In this document: in pieces, positions 60,601-64,000 of the stretch
Layout of the letters: every line of letters starts with the position of its first letter
Numbering within the stretch: the stretch's first letter is position 1
Source: Myrmaecium sp. VS I D KN 1
Lineage: Eukaryota; Ascomycota; Dothideomycetes; Valsariales; Valsariaceae
Assembly: GCA_019775845.1 (NCBI GenBank)
Contig: JADQAV010000045.1
Span: forward strand, 112,271 to 176,270
DNA length: 64,000 nucleotides
Direction of reading: 5' to 3'
Position numbers and translations under genes: made by a program
The notes under the pieces: model-generated
What the model was told of the DNA's origin: nothing
The model's database searches: none
The model's input: the letters and a program-made list of their open reading frames with translations, nothing else

Positions 60601-62309
60601 TATAGGCAGTTTTCTAGCTTAATAATACGTTTTATATTATTAACTCTAAGAAAAACTGTCCTATATTCTTTAGATTAGAGTAAGCCTGTATCTACCTAAC
60701 TAATTTTATTACTAGATTCTTTAAAATCTATAAATAATAATTTATTATAGATAATATGCTTTATATAAGCTAAATTTAGTATAAAACTAGATAGGCTAGC
60801 TTTCCTTTTTAAAGTAGTATAGAGTACTACTTCCCCAGTTTCTTAATAATGAATATTATCTTTTTAGTTATAATCTGAATTAAAGCCTTGATCTTGACTA
60901 TAATCCGATATATAACCTGATTCTTGATTATAACTGTTATCATGATCTGGTTTTTAATTATAATCATTATTATAATCTAGTTTTCAATTAAAATTATTAT
61001 TATAATCTGGTTTTTAATCATCTTTTTGATCAATTTTGTTTTATATTTATTACATCTGTTATTTCTTAAATAACTAGATTTATTATTATTTTTATAACTT
61101 TTGCAGGTCTTCTTAGTTTTGCAAATAATTCGCCTGTAGTAGGGCTTTACTTGGCTTTTTATAAATAATGCTGTTACTAGTATTATTTCTTCTTAATTTT
61201 TCTTAGGCTTCTAGTAATCAGGTGCCTTTTCAAGATTTTTATAAAAGTAGGTTAAATCTGTATGCCCATTTTTATCGCTAAATAAGCAGAATTTTGCCTT
61301 GCTTTTATATCCTTTAGATATTCATCTATTTTTAACCTTAGATAGTAAGGCTATTAGTTTTTCTAGATCCTTATATCGTCTAGATTCATCTAATAGATTA
61401 GAAAATAACATTTCTAAATCTATTAGGTCCTTGTTTGTCCTGAAATTCTAAGTTATTATTATTATAAAGGACTCAAATTTTAAGGATAAACTATTTAAAA
61501 TCTAAGTAATAATTACTTGTTTTAGTAATTTAATTTGCTTAGATTTTAATTGGTCGGTTAGATATTTAATAGTATTAATAAACGTCTCTATATTTATACT
61601 AGTTAAAAAAGTGGTATTAAATAATTCCTTATAGATTAGAAACTCGGAATTAAACCCTCTAGGTAGATAGAGTGATTTAAGTATTTCCTAAGCCTCTAGA
61701 GCTGTTTTAGAATTTTGAATTTATAATAATGGGCCGTCCTTACAGGCTAATCTAATAGATACTAAAGCTCTATTAATTTTATCCTAATCTTAAGTAAGGG
61801 GCTCTTTAATTACTCCTACTATACCCTTTTCGGTAAGTAGGGATTATAATCTTAAAGACCACATTTTATAGTCCTTTTGCCCCTTTAGGCTTTCAAAACT
61901 AAGCTTTTCTATTAACATTTTTGCTTTAGTTTTTAATAGATTTTGTTTTTTCAGAATTTTTAGACTTTTTGTTTTTTTATTGATATAAATCAATTTAATT
62001 ATTTAATTATTTAATTGATTTGAATTAATTAGTTAATTATTTAGTTGATTTAAATCAATTGTTTAATTGTTTAATTGATTTAATCTCAAGCTCTTTATTT
62101 CAGTAGTTTTTTACTAGAATATTTCCAAAAGTTTAATTCTTTTGCAGATTCCCCTTTTTTAAGATTTTTGAAGTCGAATTTTTCCGGTATTTTTCGGTTA
62201 AATTTCGGTTAAATTCCGGTAAGACTTTGGTTATTTTTTGGTAAAACTTCAAATTTCGGACTTTTTTAGGATAAAAAACGTAGTTTTTTATACTTCTTTT
62301 TAGCAGGCC

Positions 62310-62321
62310 GGGCTTATAACC
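62310..62321 (-). other. Primer-binding site resembling half of initiator tRNA-Met
   Basis: Next to the 5' LTR the minus strand reads GGTTATAAGCCC. This equals the complement of the initiator tRNA-Met anticodon region (GGGCTCATAACC) except for one G-to-A change of the RIP type. Copia of Drosophila is known to prime from the 5' half of this tRNA. Confidence 0.55.
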
Positions 62322-62713
62322 TGTTAAACAGGGTAGAGCTGACTAACTATATAAGGTATTATAAAAGATTTTAGAGGAGTATTTTGCAGGTAATAAATTA
62401 GCCCTAGTCTGTTTTATTATCCTAGTAGTTATCTGGATTACTTAAATGATTTTTCTAGATATAAGTAGGCAGGCCTTATTTATAGACCTTCCCTATAGTA
62501 ACGCCGAGCCGCCACTTTCTATTAATTTAAAATTAACTTAATAGGCCTAAGTTTAGGCCTTAGTTAATTTTAAATTATCTAAATCCGGGCCCCGCTTAAT
62601 TCCTAATTAGCTAGTTCTTTACCTTAGCTCCTAGTATTATAAGTATCTTATAATACCTTTGTTTAGTGGTTTTTAATATATTATAACTATATTATAATGC
62701 CTTAGTTTTAATA
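62322..62713 (-). repeat. Right LTR (5' LTR of the element), 392 bp
   Basis: It begins TGTTAAACAGGG and ends TTTTAATA, a mutated form of TTTTGACA. It aligns with the left LTR without other length change except for having one 32-bp unit instead of four. Nearly all substitutions are C-to-T or G-to-A. Confidence 0.9.
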
Positions 62714-62718
62714 ATTTA
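62714..62718. repeat. Right target-site duplication (ATTTA)
   Basis: The same five bases as at 57039-57043, directly following the right LTR. Confidence 0.8.
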
Positions 62719-64000
62719 GAATAAAAAAGATTTATTTAAACCGAAAAGATAGGAAGATAAAGAGGCTTATTAGCTTATATAATATTCTTTATAAATTATA
62801 TATATAAGTATCTATAGTTATATTTACTAGAAGGTAAGTCTATCAGGGTTTACACAGGGTCTTAAAGATATAAGGAAAGAGTATCTAATATTAAATAAGA
62901 TAAATTACTAAAGATCTAATACTATCTTCAGCTCTCCCTTAAGTAGTAGAAAACTCCCTTATATCTTCTAGTAGCTAATCCTCCTCCGTCTAACTATTAA
63001 TACTATTATTATTACCCTTAGTATTAGTATAAGTCCTAGTCTACCGTTCTTTAGCGCTATCTAGCCTATATCGGCCCAGAGGGCCGCTTAGCGCTACTTA
63101 GTACTACCTAAACCTACCTAGTACTACCTAAGGCTACCTAGTACCTCCTTAGGCTGCTAGCTAAGGTAGTTTCTAATAAAGTCCTTAAGATAAATATAGA
63201 TTAATTCTTATTTATATATTCTTATATTAACTCTATCTCCTTATATTTATAATAGTTTATTAGTATAGCGGTAGTTAGTACTAGATATATATTAATAGAG
63301 TAAGGTTATAATTTTCTATCTCTTTTAATTAGCCTGAATAGGGATAAAATACCTCCTATTAGTTAAAGTAAAGAGAATACTAACTACCAGCTGCACTAAC
63401 AGACTATAGTATAGGGGTAATTTTACTTACGTTATATTAGCTTAGTATTATCTAGTAGGCTAGAAAAGTACCGACGTCTACTCTATAAATAGGGGGTTCT
63501 AGTTATTTCTATAATACTACTATAGGGTATATTTACCAGGCGTTATATAAAAGGTAACTAATTAGGTTAATAGCGGCTTAATATAGGTTAGCCTATCTTT
63601 AGGCCTAGATTAGCTTAATACTACTATACTTTACTTAAAAGGGAGGGGATTAATAGGTTTTTATACTATTACTAATATAGCTAATACTTTTTATTAATAC
63701 TGGTAAATATATCTAATATTATTATTATATTTTACTAACGCTAGTCTTAGGCTTCCTATTCGGGCGTTAATATATACTCTAGGTATCCTTAACTAGATTT
63801 CGCCCTAGGAGTTTACTTTTCTTTAGCCGCCTTCTATAGTCTATTAATCTAGTTTACTCTTTTAACTTTCCTATTTATAGATCTTAGCGGGGGTGCCTAA
63901 TAACTCCCTATTTATTTAACTTAATTAGATAGTATAGGGTGGTCCCCCCCCTTTTATATAAATGTAATACTTATTAAGTATATATATATATATATATATA
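62719..64000. other. Unidentified AT-rich repeat-like sequence
   Basis: 1.3 kb of TpA-rich sequence with a local CTA/CCTA-rich stretch (about 63040-63160, repeated TACCTAGTACTACCTA words) and a terminal (TA)n run. It is probably another decayed element. No coding remnant was recognised. Confidence 0.5.

Larger units (their letters stand above)
57044..62713 (-). mobile_element. Ty1/Copia LTR retrotransposon, full length but inactivated
   Basis: A 5670-bp element lies between two LTRs and a 5-bp target duplication. Read on the minus strand, the order is gag (about 62000-60950), integrase (about 60300-59440), reverse transcriptase (about 59000-58100) and RNase H (about 58050-57700). This is the Copia order, with integrase before RT. 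Recognisable words include ELSAPY and IERLNRT of the integrase, YIDDLL of the RT active site (58487-58504) and SCEAEYMAL plus YHMVRDHV of RNase H. Stop codons, nearly all TAA or TAG, occur throughout, so no protein can be made. A polypurine tract and a primer site are retained next to the LTRs. Confidence 0.92.
55285..64000. other. AT-rich, RIP-mutated repeat block
   Basis: From 55285 to the window end the sequence is dominated by A and T and by TpA dinucleotides, has no open frame of useful length, and contains decayed transposons. This is the expected result of repeat-induced point mutation (CpA to TpA) in filamentous ascomycetes. It continues past the window. Confidence 0.85.

Noticed and set aside
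55285-64000. CRISPR-like or centromere-type array in the AT-rich block
   Set aside because: Repeats found are LTRs, short LTR-internal tandems and simple TA runs. No regular spacer-repeat structure, and the RIP pattern explains the composition.
63975-64000. Telomere repeat at the window end
   Set aside because: The terminal sequence is a plain (TA)n run, not TTAGGG repeats.

Overview
The window is nuclear DNA of a filamentous ascomycete (Pezizomycotina). The gene content, the short 45-90 bp introns with GTRNGT donors and CTRAC/CTGAC branch points, and the gene spacing fit a eurotiomycete. The order (Eurotiales or Onygenales) cannot be settled by eye. Seventeen protein genes were recognised, sixteen of them with complete exon structures; sepH is cut by the left edge. 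Exon lengths were checked to sum to a multiple of three for every complete gene.

Layout: 1-3365 sepH/cdc7-type kinase (minus, 3' end outside); 4588-5563 SDR oxidoreductase (-); 6750-8168 ICE2 (-); 9217-10500 MYG1 (+); 11532-12143 endosulfine igo1 (-); 13833-14668 sfm1 methyltransferase (+); 15065-16817 rad52 (+); 18311-19490 rae1/gle2 (+); 20344-22413 kex1 (+); 23480-26369 a rhodopsin-domain/MFS fusion (-); 28478-31336 Nedd4-type ligase hulA/rsp5 (-); 32336-34183 mitochondrial ABC1 kinase (-); 34701-35801 thiolase lacking its N-terminal half (-); 37773-40007 gut2 (+); 41530-43492 cytosolic MetRS (-); 43888-44493 lto1 (+); 46038-48959 sog2 (-); 50699-51916 rgsA-type RGS protein (-). This part is ordinary core genome: septation and polarity signalling (sepH, sog2), G-protein and PP2A control (rgs, igo1), DNA repair, mRNA export, protein processing, mitochondrial metabolism and translation.

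From 51917 to about 55226 there is no recognisable gene. At 55227 composition changes abruptly, at a near-perfect 58-bp palindrome, into a block rich in AT and TpA that continues to the window end. The block holds a decayed pogo-like transposase and a structurally complete but mutated Ty1/Copia retrotransposon (57044-62713, minus strand) with a 5-bp target duplication, a polypurine tract and a primer site resembling half of initiator tRNA-Met. The mutation pattern is that of RIP.

The most unusual protein is the 946-residue fusion of a fungal rhodopsin-like 7TM domain with a complete FucP-type MFS transporter in one uninterrupted 845-codon exon. Other points of note are a GC-AG intron next to an 18-nt exon in sfm1, a perfect Gcn4/CpcA site between metRS and lto1, the headless thiolase, and LTRs that differ by exactly three 32-bp units.
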